Assembly: GCF_900590885.1 (NCBI RefSeq)
Contig: NZ_UUON01000050.1
Coordinates: 62,001 to 126,000 of the forward strand
Direction of reading: 5' to 3'
Length of the DNA: 64,000 nucleotides
Origin: Pseudomonas viridiflava
GTDB lineage: Bacteria; Pseudomonadota; Gammaproteobacteria; Pseudomonadales; Pseudomonadaceae
The notes under the pieces are model-generated. The model was not told the origin of the DNA. It made no database searches and saw nothing but the letters and a program-made list of their open reading frames with translations. Shown here piece after piece: positions 54,477 to 63,705 of this stretch (the stretch's first letter is position 1; every line of letters starts with the position of its first letter). Both the position numbers and the translations under genes were made by a program.

Positions 54477-54604
54477 GCATCTGTGGATAACCTGTGTACG
54501 GTTTGTTGGCGAATTGCCGTTTTTGTCTTATAAGAAGCTGATTTACTTACATATTTCTCAAGCTCATAAAATCGCCAAAAAGGTGCATAAGTTTTTTCCG
54601 CAGT

Positions 54605-54633
54605 AAAAAACCGGTCCTTGAGACCGGTTTTTT
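54605..54633. terminator. bidirectional intrinsic terminator
   Basis: AAAAAACCGGTC-CTTGA-GACCGGTTTTTT between the convergent plsC and kinase genes. Confidence 0.92.
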
Positions 54634-54658
54634 ATGCTCAGCACAAAAGTGGGCTTTT

Positions 54659-56938
54659 TTAGTCCTCCAGCAACGGCAATTGCACGCTGAACGTCGTGCC
54701 TTTACCCACCTTGCTTTCGCAGCTGACGCGCCCGCCATGACGCTCCACCACCGCCTTGACCATGGTCAGCCCCAACCCCAGGCCTTCGCTGCCCTGGGCA
54801 GAATCAAAGCGTTTGTACTGGCTGAACAGCTCCGGCAAATCCTGTGCAGCAATCCCCGGGCCCTGGTCGCTGATGCGGCATTCCAGCCAGCCATCGGTGA
54901 TGGCGTGCCTTAAACGCACGGTGGTACCGGAAGGCGAATATTTGACGGCGTTCTCCAGCACGTTGAACAACGCACGGGTGAGCAGCGATTGGTCGGCTGA
55001 CACCATGCCCTCATCGGCTTCATCCAGGTCGTGGACCACATGAATCCCTTTAAGCTGGGCGATCACCGCCACTTGGTCGAACGCGTCCATCACCAGCATG
55101 GCAAACAGCGTGGGCTGGAAGTGATAACCATCGGCCTCGGCCTTGGCCAGTTGGACGAAGGATTCGGTAAGGCTTAAGGCGCGGCGCACCTGTTGTTCAA
55201 TTTGGGCAAATACCGGTGACTCACCGGCGTGCACGTCCAGCAGTGCAAGGATCGCCGAATGCGGTGCCCGCAAGTCGTGGGAGAGAAAGCGCAGCATGGT
55301 TTCCCGGTGCTGTTGGGCCTCACGCTCCTTGCTCAGGTCGGTGAGGCTCAGCAGCCAGCCAAGCGCCACGTCCCCTTCGGCCGGTAGCAAGGGCGCAAGC
55401 TCCATGCGCAGGCTGCGTTGGTGAATGTCGCGGAACTCAACCAATTCCAGTACCGAGAGGGCGGGGCGTACGCCGTTGTGCAGCGGCGGGTAACCCAGGT
55501 CGGCCAGTTGCTCCAGCAGGTTCTGGCTGACCAGGTCATTGCCGAATACGTCGCGGGCGATGCGGTTGGCCAGCAGGATATTGCCCTTTGGGTCGGTGAT
55601 CAGGGTCGCCACTGGCAGGCACTCCAGGCCGTCGGCCATAAAGCGCCGGGTATCGCGCGTGCGGCTGACGGCCTGCTCCAGGGCAAAGATGCGCCCCTGC
55701 AACACATCACCTTTGCTGGCCGGTGCGCGGCGGCGTTCGGGCAGCACTTTGGGCTCGTTATCCAGGCGCGCCAGTTCCCAACCGAAGTAGGCAAGGATCA
55801 CGCTGAGGCGGCGCCAGTTCCAGATCAAGTAGCTGAGCAGCAAGCCGATCAGGCAGGCCGCCGGCGACCACCAATGGCCCAGCCGCAACAGGGCCCATGA
55901 GCCGAGCAGCGCCGCGACCATGCAACCCAAGGTCATCCACAGCGCATAACGCGGGCGATAGAGCAGCAGGCCCAAAAGCAGCGCCACCAGGGAAGTCGCT
56001 ATAGTTGCCGCCAGCCAGCCTGGCAAATCCACGATGCTGCGTCCCTGCAGCAAGCCGTTGAGCACGTTGGCCTGGATCTCGACACCCGCCGTGGTGCCGA
56101 CCGTGGAGGAGAGCGGCGTCACAAACCGATCGCCCATGCCGGACGCGGTGGCGCCCACCAGGATCAGGCGGTTACGCAGCCGTTCAGGCGAAACTTCACC
56201 GCGCAATACGCTGGCATACGACACACTGGGAAAGTGGGTGTGGGGCGCGATGAATGGGATGCGGATCGCGTGTTCTCGGTGCCATTGCGCGTTAATCGGT
56301 TCCTGGGGCACACCAGGCATCTCTGCCAGTTGACCACTCATCTCGTAGGCCAGCCACGCCAGCTGGGGCGCCGTGGTATCGGGTGGGCCCTCGCGCATAT
56401 ACAGGCTGCGGACCACGCCGTCGCTGTCGGCCTCAACATTGATATGGCCCACGCCCTTGGCACATTTGAGCAGGGCCAACAGTTGCCCGACCGGTTGGCT
56501 GTAGTTGCCCGGCCCTTCACGCACCAAGGGCAGCAAGACGTTACCGGCGTTGCACACCGCGTCGGCCAAGCGTTGGTCGTGGGCCGGGTCGCCCGGTTCG
56601 CTGAAGATCACGTCGAACAGAATAGCGGCCGGTTGCGCTGCGCTCAGACGGTCGATCAGGTCGGCATGCAAGCTGCGCGGCCAGGGCCACTGGCCGAGCT
56701 TCTTGAGGCTAGCGTCATCGATGGTGACCAGCAAGATGCGCGGGTCCACGGGAAGCGGCGCCAGGCGGCGAAGGCTGTCATACAGCGGGTTGTTGAGGGC
56801 CAGGCCAGGGCTCAACGACAGGTAGGCCGTGACGGGCAACAACAGCAGGCCGATCCACAACCACTCACGCACCAAGCGGTGGAACAGCCGCTGGGCGTGA
56901 GTAGGTTGACGTTTTTCGGCCTTGCCCCAGAGCATCAT
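54659..56938 (-). CDS. CHASE2-domain sensor histidine kinase
   Basis: 759 residues: N-terminal membrane segment (LWIGLLLLPVTAYL), extracytoplasmic CHASE2 domain (residues about 40-310, ILLVTIDDASLKKLGQWPWPR), three membrane segments (about 320-390), a PAS-like region, then HisKA (FLSHDLRAPHSAIL) and HATPase (NVLENAVKYS, DQGPGIAAQD, GLGLGLTMVKAV). Preceded by fecR-like gene by 3 bp. Probably partners the response regulator encoded divergently at 58137. Signal unknown. Confidence 0.92.
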   Translation of the reverse strand: MMLWGKAEKRQPTHAQRLFHRLVREWLWIGLLLLPVTAYLSLSPGLALNNPLYDSLRRLAPLPVDPRILLVTIDDASLKKLGQWPWPRSLHADLIDRLSAAQPAAILFDVIFSEPGDPAHDQRLADAVCNAGNVLLPLVREGPGNYSQPVGQLLALLKCAKGVGHINVEADSDGVVRSLYMREGPPDTTAPQLAWLAYEMSGQLAEMPGVPQEPINAQWHREHAIRIPFIAPHTHFPSVSYASVLRGEVSPERLRNRLILVGATASGMGDRFVTPLSSTVGTTAGVEIQANVLNGLLQGRSIVDLPGWLAATIATSLVALLLGLLLYRPRYALWMTLGCMVAALLGSWALLRLGHWWSPAACLIGLLLSYLIWNWRRLSVILAYFGWELARLDNEPKVLPERRRAPASKGDVLQGRIFALEQAVSRTRDTRRFMADGLECLPVATLITDPKGNILLANRIARDVFGNDLVSQNLLEQLADLGYPPLHNGVRPALSVLELVEFRDIHQRSLRMELAPLLPAEGDVALGWLLSLTDLSKEREAQQHRETMLRFLSHDLRAPHSAILALLDVHAGESPVFAQIEQQVRRALSLTESFVQLAKAEADGYHFQPTLFAMLVMDAFDQVAVIAQLKGIHVVHDLDEADEGMVSADQSLLTRALFNVLENAVKYSPSGTTVRLRHAITDGWLECRISDQGPGIAAQDLPELFSQYKRFDSAQGSEGLGLGLTMVKAVVERHGGRVSCESKVGKGTTFSVQLPLLED

Positions 56939-56941
56939 GGT

Positions 56942-57865
56942 TCAACGCACCTGTGCGGTTGGCGGGTAATAGAAGATGTCATAAACGCCGGTTTCCCCTT
57001 CCAGGCCGTGCTCGTCGTAGGCCGACACACGCACGTGATAAAACGACGCTTTGAGCCCAGTGAAGCTCATTTTTGGCGACCTGGAAAAGTTTTCCTGCTT
57101 GATGTTCATAAAGGATTTATCGGTGGCGACCTGGGCGCGATAACGCTGCGCACCGGGCAGAGGTCGCAGGTACAGGCTCCAGACCGGCGCATCGCCTTTC
57201 TGCCCGTCCTGGCCGATAAGCTTGGGGGCGCTGAGTAACTCCACGGGGTTCAGGTCGCCCTGTTTCTTGAATAACAGGCCTTGCCGGGCACCGACTTTTA
57301 CCTCGTCGTCGACGGAGCTGGTTTTCTTCTCGCGGCTAACTGCCACTTGGCCATCCAGCACTTCGAGCACCGATTGTGCCCCGTCGGCACGCACTCGAAA
57401 GTGCGTACCGCGCACGCCCAGCACTCCCACTGGCGTGACTATCTGAAACCGATCGTGGTCACTCGCGCGCTTGATGACGTACGTCTCGACCTGGCCATGT
57501 TCGAGAATCACTTGGGGCACCGATTGTCTGGGTTCCAAGTGCAACCTGACCTGCGAATCGGACGGCAACACCACACGCGACCCGTCACCCAACAGGAGGC
57601 TGACAAATGCCGATGCTGAGGTCTTCACACTCTCTTGCTCGTCAATGGTCATGCCTTCCTGCAATTCGATCACCTTGCCTTGGCGATCAAGCTTCCAGGC
57701 TTCGCCGGTAAAATGCTGGACGACCGCCGGCAGCGGCTGTGCACGGCAAAACAGCGGGTCGTCGATATACGCCGGACGAATCTTGGCCGAAGCGCCCACG
57801 GCACTCAGCGCCACGATGAATAGCGGGGGGAGGGCGTAGCGAGAAACAAGCTGGGGATTGATCAC
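56942..57865 (-). CDS. FecR domain periplasmic protein
   Basis: 307 residues from a GTG at 57865 (VINPQLVSRYALPPLFIVALSAVGASA, signal peptide) behind AGGAAATC; the frame is open upstream without a signal. FecR domain: VSLLLGDGSRVVLPSDSQVRL ... VGVLGVRGTHFRVRADGAQSVLEVLDGQVAV. C-terminal region is fibronectin-like (YRAQVATDKSFM ... YHVRVSAYDEHGLEG). Not a sigma-factor system here; it pairs with a CHASE2 kinase. Confidence 0.85.
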   Translation of the reverse strand: MINPQLVSRYALPPLFIVALSAVGASAKIRPAYIDDPLFCRAQPLPAVVQHFTGEAWKLDRQGKVIELQEGMTIDEQESVKTSASAFVSLLLGDGSRVVLPSDSQVRLHLEPRQSVPQVILEHGQVETYVIKRASDHDRFQIVTPVGVLGVRGTHFRVRADGAQSVLEVLDGQVAVSREKKTSSVDDEVKVGARQGLLFKKQGDLNPVELLSAPKLIGQDGQKGDAPVWSLYLRPLPGAQRYRAQVATDKSFMNIKQENFSRSPKMSFTGLKASFYHVRVSAYDEHGLEGETGVYDIFYYPPTAQVR

Positions 57866-58136
57866 GGTTGGCGATTTCCTATCTGCACGCACAAGTTTAC
57901 GGCAGCGCACGTGTCGGCTGATCCTTTTACTTACCGTCGGGAGCCGGTATCTTTCCCACATCGGTAAAGAGGTCTTTCAATGGGTTAACCGCTCTTTGAT
58001 TTCAGCGTACCGAGAGATCCAAGGGGTTGGTGAATCTGCGCACAATTATTCAGATTCAGCGGCCGGCAACTGCGCAGTATGTGCCGTTTGTTGAAAGGCC
58101 GTCGGCTGCCATATTTTTAGTAGAAAGGACCACGAC

Positions 58137-58859
58137 ATGCGTGTCGCAATACTGGATGACGAACCTGCTGAATTACGACGGGTGGAACAGACACTGCGAC
58201 AAATCCCCAGCACTGCCGAACAGCCTTGGACCCTACATTGCTTTGAGCGCGGGGAAGACCTGTTGCGCCAACTGCGCCGGGAAACCTTTGACCTGCTGAT
58301 ACTCGACTGGCAGTTGCCCGATATCACCGGTATTGCATTGCTGCGCTGGACCCGCGAACACATGGAGTCGCCCCCTGCCGTCATCATGCTCACCAGCCGC
58401 GATGCGGAAAGCGATATCGTCACCGCGCTGAACAGTGGCGCCGACGACTACGTGAGCAAGCCTTTTCGCCCTAATGAACTCAAGGCCCGGGTGACTGCGG
58501 TATTGCGTCGCCACGGTTTGCAGAAGTCGGCGACCCATGAAGCCCAAAGCTTCAACGACCTGACCTTCGACGACGCGGAGCTGACCGTCACCCGTGCAGG
58601 CAAACCGATCAACCTGACCGAGCGCGAGTACCGCCTGGCCAGCTGTTTGTTCGCCAACCTTGCACGCCCGCTGTCTCGTGAATACCTGTATGAGCGCTTC
58701 TGGACCCATGAAGAAATGGTCTCCTCACGGCCGCTGGATACACATATCTATCGCCTTCGTAACAAGCTGGGGCTGACGGCGGATCGCGGTTGGCAGCTGT
58801 TGACCATCTATGGATACGGCTACCGGCTGGAAAGTGTTGCGCTGCCCTCGCACAGCTAA
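58137..58859 (+). CDS. OmpR-family response regulator
   Basis: 240 residues. Receiver domain: acidic pocket ILDDEP, phosphoacceptor Asp in LLILDWQLPDI, then Thr/Lys (MLTSRD, VSKPFRPNEL). C-terminal winged helix (LTFDDAELTVTRAGKPINLTERE ... DTHIYRLRNKLGL). Divergent from the fecR-kinase operon across 271 bp, so likely its partner. Confidence 0.92.
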   Translation: MRVAILDDEPAELRRVEQTLRQIPSTAEQPWTLHCFERGEDLLRQLRRETFDLLILDWQLPDITGIALLRWTREHMESPPAVIMLTSRDAESDIVTALNSGADDYVSKPFRPNELKARVTAVLRRHGLQKSATHEAQSFNDLTFDDAELTVTRAGKPINLTEREYRLASCLFANLARPLSREYLYERFWTHEEMVSSRPLDTHIYRLRNKLGLTADRGWQLLTIYGYGYRLESVALPSHS

Positions 58860-58903
58860 AAACCGCGATGTTCCACGTGGAGCATTTAAAAATGCTTCCA
58901 ATG

Positions 58904-58935
58904 AAAAAGGCCAACGCTAAGCGCTGGCCTTTTTT
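58904..58935. terminator. intrinsic terminator
   Basis: AAAAAGGCCAACGCT / AGCGCTGGCCTTTTTT with one mismatch, 45 bp after the response regulator stop. Confidence 0.88.
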
Positions 58936-58960
58936 GGTTTAGCAGGTTTACCTGATGTAG

Positions 58961-59305
58961 GTGGGCAAAGATACTGGTATTTGGCAGACCAGCAAACCTG
59001 GCGTATACGAGACTTCAGTCGAAGTAAAATGTCCGACTCAGCCAAAGTTAGGTGCCATAAACCCATTCTCGGACAGAGTTAATTGCCTAGACTGCCTGGT
59101 AATGAGAGAGCAGAAAAGATGGAGAGGAAAAAGAAATTGCCAATTTGGCAATAGTAACGCACCTGCGATCAAGATCAAAGCAGTATCTGGGGCATATTGG
59201 CCCGGCCCACTGATACCTTTGAAAGTTCAGAGCTCACGCAATGTCCTCGATCTTTTTTCTCAATCGACCCCACAACGGCTTAAGCTGCTTCCGAATAGAT
59301 TTTGA
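58961..59305 (+). CDS. possible small CxxC protein, doubtful
   Basis: 114-codon frame from a GTG without a clear Shine-Dalgarno. The first half (WQTSKPGVYETSVEVKCPTQ, then NPFSDRVNCLDCLVM) reads like a small phage-type protein with a CxxC; the second half looks non-coding and its last 72 bases overlap the reverse transcriptase gene on the other strand. Could be a decayed gene. Confidence 0.3.
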   Translation: MGKDTGIWQTSKPGVYETSVEVKCPTQPKLGAINPFSDRVNCLDCLVMREQKRWRGKRNCQFGNSNAPAIKIKAVSGAYWPGPLIPLKVQSSRNVLDLFSQSTPQRLKLLPNRF

Positions 59306-60511
59306 GTTCATAATCCTGGCAGCTCTGTAACCATATGAAATAAAGTTTCGTCGACCCAAGTATGAATATCGGCTATGCAGCTTTCTGAGAAAAATCGATC
59401 TAGGCAGTTGCCCTCTAGCGATCCTTGCCGTGTTTACTTTCTGCATACTCAGGGTTGCAATCGATAAGCCACGATTTACACGTTCTTGATACCGGGCAAG
59501 CGAGGATGATCTTAGATAAATATTTTCACCATCGAATATAAAACCTAGGTATTGCAGTGCTCGGTCTGATCTGAATTCGTTCGCTGTTTTTTTGAATCGG
59601 CAGACCTCCGTTTTTGTTTTTTGTACTTCAAGCTTGATCGCTGCGACCTCGTCATCAACGAACTGGATGGCCTCAGCTTCCTTAGCCAGTGGAACAATTA
59701 ACAAAATATCATCGCAATATCGAAAATAAGAGCCGCCATGAGTTTCTACGTAGGAATAGAGTTTTTCATCAAAATCCATCATGTAGATATTTGATAACAG
59801 AGCGCTAATCGGTGATCCTTGCGGGATTCCTTTCCCAATCGAATTGGTCTCGACGAGGCCAGCGCCACGGATCGCTGACCTAAACCGATGGGGCTCGCAG
59901 ATTCGCAGACGCCCATTTTTGGGGTTGTTTTTGGAGATACCCAGCGCGCTATAGACTTCTTCTCTATCAACGAACGAGAATCTAGTTAATGACTTATAGA
60001 CAGCGAAATGATCATCAGGAAGACTTGGCCTATCAATGACCTTCTGCCAGCTTGACTTGAGGTGTGTGTGACTCAAGTTATCGAAGAATCCTTTAATATC
60101 AATACCTACTACACAGCACTCTGTCCTTGAAGCGATATCCATAAACGCTTCATAGGCAAACTCAATATTACTCTTACCCAAAGTTCTGAAAGCCAAAACC
60201 GACGCAGACCATTCTGTTGTACTTAGATAACGCTCATATAGGTCGCTAAGCACCTCACAATAATATGAGTATATATGGCTATCAAGGTGCGCTGCATACG
60301 AAATCTGGCGTTTCTTAGGGTCTTTCTTTACCACCCGCCCTGCCGCTTTATCAAAATGTACTTTTTGAGATTCCGCAACATAACGAATCAGGGGGTAGAA
60401 GGAGTGACGTGCGACTGCTCTCTGATCGGAGACGACTTTTAATGCCGCATCTTCATTTACAGGACGATCAAAGTGTAAATATCTTCGGGATTTATACCAG
60501 GCATTTGACAT
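59234..60511 (-). CDS. single-gene antiviral-type reverse transcriptase (DRT/UG group)
   Basis: 425 residues, start MSNAWYKSRRYLHFDRP at 60511 behind GGAGGTAAT. RT motifs: GIDIKGFFDN (D138), GIPQGSPISALLSNIYM (residues 228-243), Y265-C-D-D268 in SYFRYCDDILLI, then KTKTEVCRFKK and QYLGFIFDG. No maturase X or endonuclease domain and no intron RNA domains are seen. The N-terminal HSFYPLI and the lone gene with a structured leader recall DRT2 (UG2); DRT9 is another possibility. Assignment to a subtype is from memory of the families, not from alignment. Confidence 0.8.
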   Translation of the reverse strand: MSNAWYKSRRYLHFDRPVNEDAALKVVSDQRAVARHSFYPLIRYVAESQKVHFDKAAGRVVKKDPKKRQISYAAHLDSHIYSYYCEVLSDLYERYLSTTEWSASVLAFRTLGKSNIEFAYEAFMDIASRTECCVVGIDIKGFFDNLSHTHLKSSWQKVIDRPSLPDDHFAVYKSLTRFSFVDREEVYSALGISKNNPKNGRLRICEPHRFRSAIRGAGLVETNSIGKGIPQGSPISALLSNIYMMDFDEKLYSYVETHGGSYFRYCDDILLIVPLAKEAEAIQFVDDEVAAIKLEVQKTKTEVCRFKKTANEFRSDRALQYLGFIFDGENIYLRSSSLARYQERVNRGLSIATLSMQKVNTARIARGQLPRSIFLRKLHSRYSYLGRRNFISYGYRAARIMNSKSIRKQLKPLWGRLRKKIEDIA

Positions 60512-60648
60512 ATTACCTCCCTGTATCGAGCCAACCGACCGAGCATAGGATGGCGGCAATCCTTCAGCCGCTCGGTCGGATAAACCCAAATGTTCTTCAC
60601 ACCATCTAACCGGTTACCCGGCCTCACCGCGATTGCTAGGATCGACAT
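60512..60648 (-). ncRNA. structured leader of the reverse transcriptase, candidate template RNA
   Basis: Minus strand, immediately before the RT gene: a large hairpin with perfect arms CCGACCGAGC / GCTCGGTCGG (60579-60570 and 60542-60533) and inner stem AGGAT / ATCCT; upstream of it CCGG-GTAA-CCGG. A promoter-like CATTATAT lies around 60650. The frame from 60648 to 60457 has no stop. DRT2 and DRT9 systems have such an RNA directly upstream (known); function here is inferred. Confidence 0.5.
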
Positions 60649-60678
60649 ATAATGTCAGCGTCACACTTGGAGTATCTA

Positions 60679-60768
60679 TGAAGATAAGTCTCCGTGGGCT
60701 GCTGGCCGCATTGCTGGTAATCGTAGGATGTTATTCCTCCGGAACCGCCTTGGGGCTTGACAGCTTGT
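60679..60768 (+). pseudogene. truncated small lipoprotein gene
   Basis: 29 codons, MKISLRGLLAALLVIVGCYS then a stop ten codons later, behind TTGGAG. It has a clear lipoprotein signal with VGC lipobox but almost no mature part: probably the 5' remnant of a lipoprotein gene cut by rearrangement, or a very small lipoprotein. Confidence 0.4.
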
Positions 60769-61145
60769 GATGCACCTCAGGGCCTATGCCATGAGCGACT
60801 TGAGGCTAACACAGAGTAATTCCTAATTGCCATCACGCTCACGGCCAAGCAGAGGCTGGGGGCTAGATATTTTCACGTACCATCCGGTCTGAACCTGACT
60901 CAGGGCTCAATGGGCCGACGATCAGCTCGAAATTATGCATCCCTATAATTATGGCCGTCCCATAATTCTTCCTAAAAAGCTGGGCATGATTTCCACTCCG
61001 TCAGGTCACAGCGTGCCACATCTCCCGGCTTGATTATCCTCCAAGCGCTATCTACCAGCAGCTTCAGGTATGACCTGATCATTTGCGCGTACTGCCAACG
61101 TGCAGCATCTGTCATGAGGGCATCTATCCCTTTGCCGGGCACTCC
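60769..61145. other. 377-bp stretch without a gene
   Basis: No convincing coding frame. Contains two dyads: AATTATGG-N5-CCATAATT (60947-60967) and TCAGGT-ATG-ACCTGA (61064-61078). The latter lies about 70 bp after the helicase stop and lacks a T run. Confidence 0.5.
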
Positions 61146-63533
61146 TCAGCTTTTCAACAGCAGCTCCATTGAGCTCGATGAATCAGCCAATCGGTACCCC
61201 ATAGCCTTGTAACCCGCTTGGCGCTTGCTCCACATGCGGAGCAAAGCAGGATGTCCGGCATCAATGAAGTCGATGATGCGTACATCTGCCTTACTCGCAT
61301 GCTCCCGATGCAGGCGGCCCGCATACTGCTGGAGAGTGCCCTTCCAGGAAACCGGCATGGCCAGTACCAAAGTATCCAGTGCCGGGTGGTCGAATCCCTC
61401 TCCGACTAGTTTCCCGGTTGCCAGGATCACCCTTGGAGCATCGGGTGGTAGTGCTTCCAGCTCGCTGATTAGCGCGGCACGTTGCTTCTTGGACAACCGC
61501 CCATGCAGCGTGAACAGCTTCTCGACCCGACCTGCCAACTGCTCCTGAATGGTGCTGAGGTGATCCGTTCGCTCAGTCAGCACCAGGATCTTACGTCCTT
61601 GGTCAAAAGAGTCTCCAACCTCGGCAGCGATCTTGGCTGTTCGCTCCGTATCGCTGCACACCTGCAAGAAGACATCTTGGATGCTTGTCCCTTCAGGCAT
61701 GAGTATCGGACGAGAAAGCCACTGCGGCTTCACGGCCAGATCAGCTGGAGCACTCTCAGGCCTGCTCGCCGTGTGCCTGATTGGCCCGCATTGCATGAAA
61801 ATGATCGGCTGCTGCCCATCACGACGTATGGGCGTAGCGGTCAGCCCCAACACATACTTGGCCCCAGCGGCCTTGAGGAGGGCCTCGAACGAAAAAGCTG
61901 AAACGTGGTGGCATTCATCCACGATGATTTGCCCGTAGTTTTTCACCTGCTCGCTGACTTCGCCCTGCCGCGACAAAGACTGCATCACGGCGACATCGAT
62001 GATGCCAGTGGGCTTAGCCTTACCACCGCCTATGCTGCCGACAGTCATCTTGTCGACACCTAGAAAAGCCTGCAAACGCTCCGTCCACTGCCGAAGCAAC
62101 TCTGTCCGATGCACCAACACCAGCGTGTTCACTCCACGCTGAGCAATCAGTGCCGCAGCTGTGACGGTTTTACCAAAAGCGGTTGGTGCACAGAGGATGC
62201 CAGTGTCGTGCTCCAGCACGCCTTCGAGAGCAATCTCCTGATCCGGGCGTAACGTGCCCCCAAAGAAAACATCAATGGATTTTCCTGCGAAACGTTCATC
62301 GCACAGCACCAGCTCAATCCCGTTGTCATGCAACAACATCCGCACGTCGTCCAGGCAGCCACGGGGCAAGGCGATATGCTGAGGAAAGTTTTCAGCACAG
62401 CCGATGATCCGCGCCGTATTCCATACAGACATGCGCATAGCCTGTGCCTTGTAGAACTCTGGGTTCTGAAACGCAGCCAATCGGATAAGCTTGTTGACCA
62501 ATGGCTGCGGCAGCTCGGACTTGTTGAAATAGATCTGGTTAGCCAGTGTCACGCTCACTGAGGCGGGCAGCGCACACGCCAATTTATGAGTCTTTGCCGG
62601 TGTTCGATGCCAGGGTTTCAGCTCATCGTCATCCATCATTGCAGTGACATCCAACGGATGACGTCCTCCTGATGCCCGCTGTGTTGCCGACGCAATATCC
62701 TGCGCGGGCATCAGTTGAATACTATCCAGAAACCCCCACTGGTCGGGATAGGGCACCAGCCTCTCATCGACGAAAACACTGCCGCCATCCGTGCGTGCCC
62801 GCTTTTGTAAGGGAAGGGCAATTAAGTTGCCGAAGCCCCCTTTGGGCATGCTGTCCTGATTAGGAAACAGCCGGTCATACGATCCTAGGGTCAGTTGCCG
62901 GGTACGCTCGCAGGTGTGGCTGATGATCGCGGAGCCGAGCAGGCGAGCTTCATAAGCAGGGACATTGCGCTCGAAGAAAATCCAGGCATGCGCACCGTTA
63001 CCTGAGCGTGATATTTCCACCGCCACAGGCACGTCCAACTCACGGCATGATTGGGCGAAAGCAGTGACATCCTCGCGCCAATCAGCCTCATCAAAATCCA
63101 CCGCAAGGAAGTAGCAAGTGTCATCTGGGAGCAAGGGGTAGACGCCGATGACAATCTCGCCGGCCAGATGTTTATAGAGCACCTGATCTGTCAGCGGCAG
63201 GAGCTGGCGGTAAGAACACTCCCCGCACTTGATCCGTGGCTTCTCGCACACGCCAGGTCGCCATTCATTGGCGCAAGCGGGCGAATAGCCCGATTTACCG
63301 GCCTTACTTACCCAACGCACGGGGTAAACATCGACCCTCCCTCGAAACAATCGCTTGAACAGCGCCAGCTTGGCATCCGTGTCGAGACTTGAGCTTAGCA
63401 ATGGAAGTGGGCTCGCCGACTCGATCTGCGAGGGCTCGTTATTCAACCGCCAGTCAATGCCATAGGACTCTAACAAAGCGACCAAGCGGGCATTTTCAGT
63501 TCGTAATTGCTTAAGCAAATCACGATCATCCAT
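61146..63533 (-). CDS. TOTE-type primase-helicase
   Basis: 795 residues from the ATG at 63533 (MDDRDLLKQLRTENARLVAL; a TTG 16 codons upstream is possible). Order: short coiled coil; archaeo-eukaryotic primase domain (CYFLAVDFDEADW, ISRSGNGAHAWIFF) with a cysteine cluster (CEKPRIKCGECSYRQ); superfamily II helicase (APTAFGKTVTAAAL, IIVDECHHVS, LTATPIRRDG, QYAGRLHREH). This fusion is the core of TOTE conflict systems (known family idea). Next to the reverse transcriptase, it supports a defence region. Confidence 0.88.
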   Translation of the reverse strand: MDDRDLLKQLRTENARLVALLESYGIDWRLNNEPSQIESASPLPLLSSSLDTDAKLALFKRLFRGRVDVYPVRWVSKAGKSGYSPACANEWRPGVCEKPRIKCGECSYRQLLPLTDQVLYKHLAGEIVIGVYPLLPDDTCYFLAVDFDEADWREDVTAFAQSCRELDVPVAVEISRSGNGAHAWIFFERNVPAYEARLLGSAIISHTCERTRQLTLGSYDRLFPNQDSMPKGGFGNLIALPLQKRARTDGGSVFVDERLVPYPDQWGFLDSIQLMPAQDIASATQRASGGRHPLDVTAMMDDDELKPWHRTPAKTHKLACALPASVSVTLANQIYFNKSELPQPLVNKLIRLAAFQNPEFYKAQAMRMSVWNTARIIGCAENFPQHIALPRGCLDDVRMLLHDNGIELVLCDERFAGKSIDVFFGGTLRPDQEIALEGVLEHDTGILCAPTAFGKTVTAAALIAQRGVNTLVLVHRTELLRQWTERLQAFLGVDKMTVGSIGGGKAKPTGIIDVAVMQSLSRQGEVSEQVKNYGQIIVDECHHVSAFSFEALLKAAGAKYVLGLTATPIRRDGQQPIIFMQCGPIRHTASRPESAPADLAVKPQWLSRPILMPEGTSIQDVFLQVCSDTERTAKIAAEVGDSFDQGRKILVLTERTDHLSTIQEQLAGRVEKLFTLHGRLSKKQRAALISELEALPPDAPRVILATGKLVGEGFDHPALDTLVLAMPVSWKGTLQQYAGRLHREHASKADVRIIDFIDAGHPALLRMWSKRQAGYKAMGYRLADSSSSMELLLKS

Positions 63534-63705
63534 CTTTCCAAGGCCACCTTTTAGTCGTAGGGGAACGGCTGCCCCAGCCAATAATTTTAGGCGTTCGGCT
63601 GCCTCGCGGCACGAAGCTCACGTCACCTTTGCCCTGTGCACGTGCTGAGATTATGAGCACAGAATACGCATCAATTTCAGGCGATTTCACCTGATTTTTC
63701 GGAAG

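Noticed and set aside
59234..60511. Group II intron reverse transcriptase
   Set aside because: No maturase or endonuclease domain, no intron RNA domain V/VI visible near the gene, and its own strong ribosome site in a lone gene.
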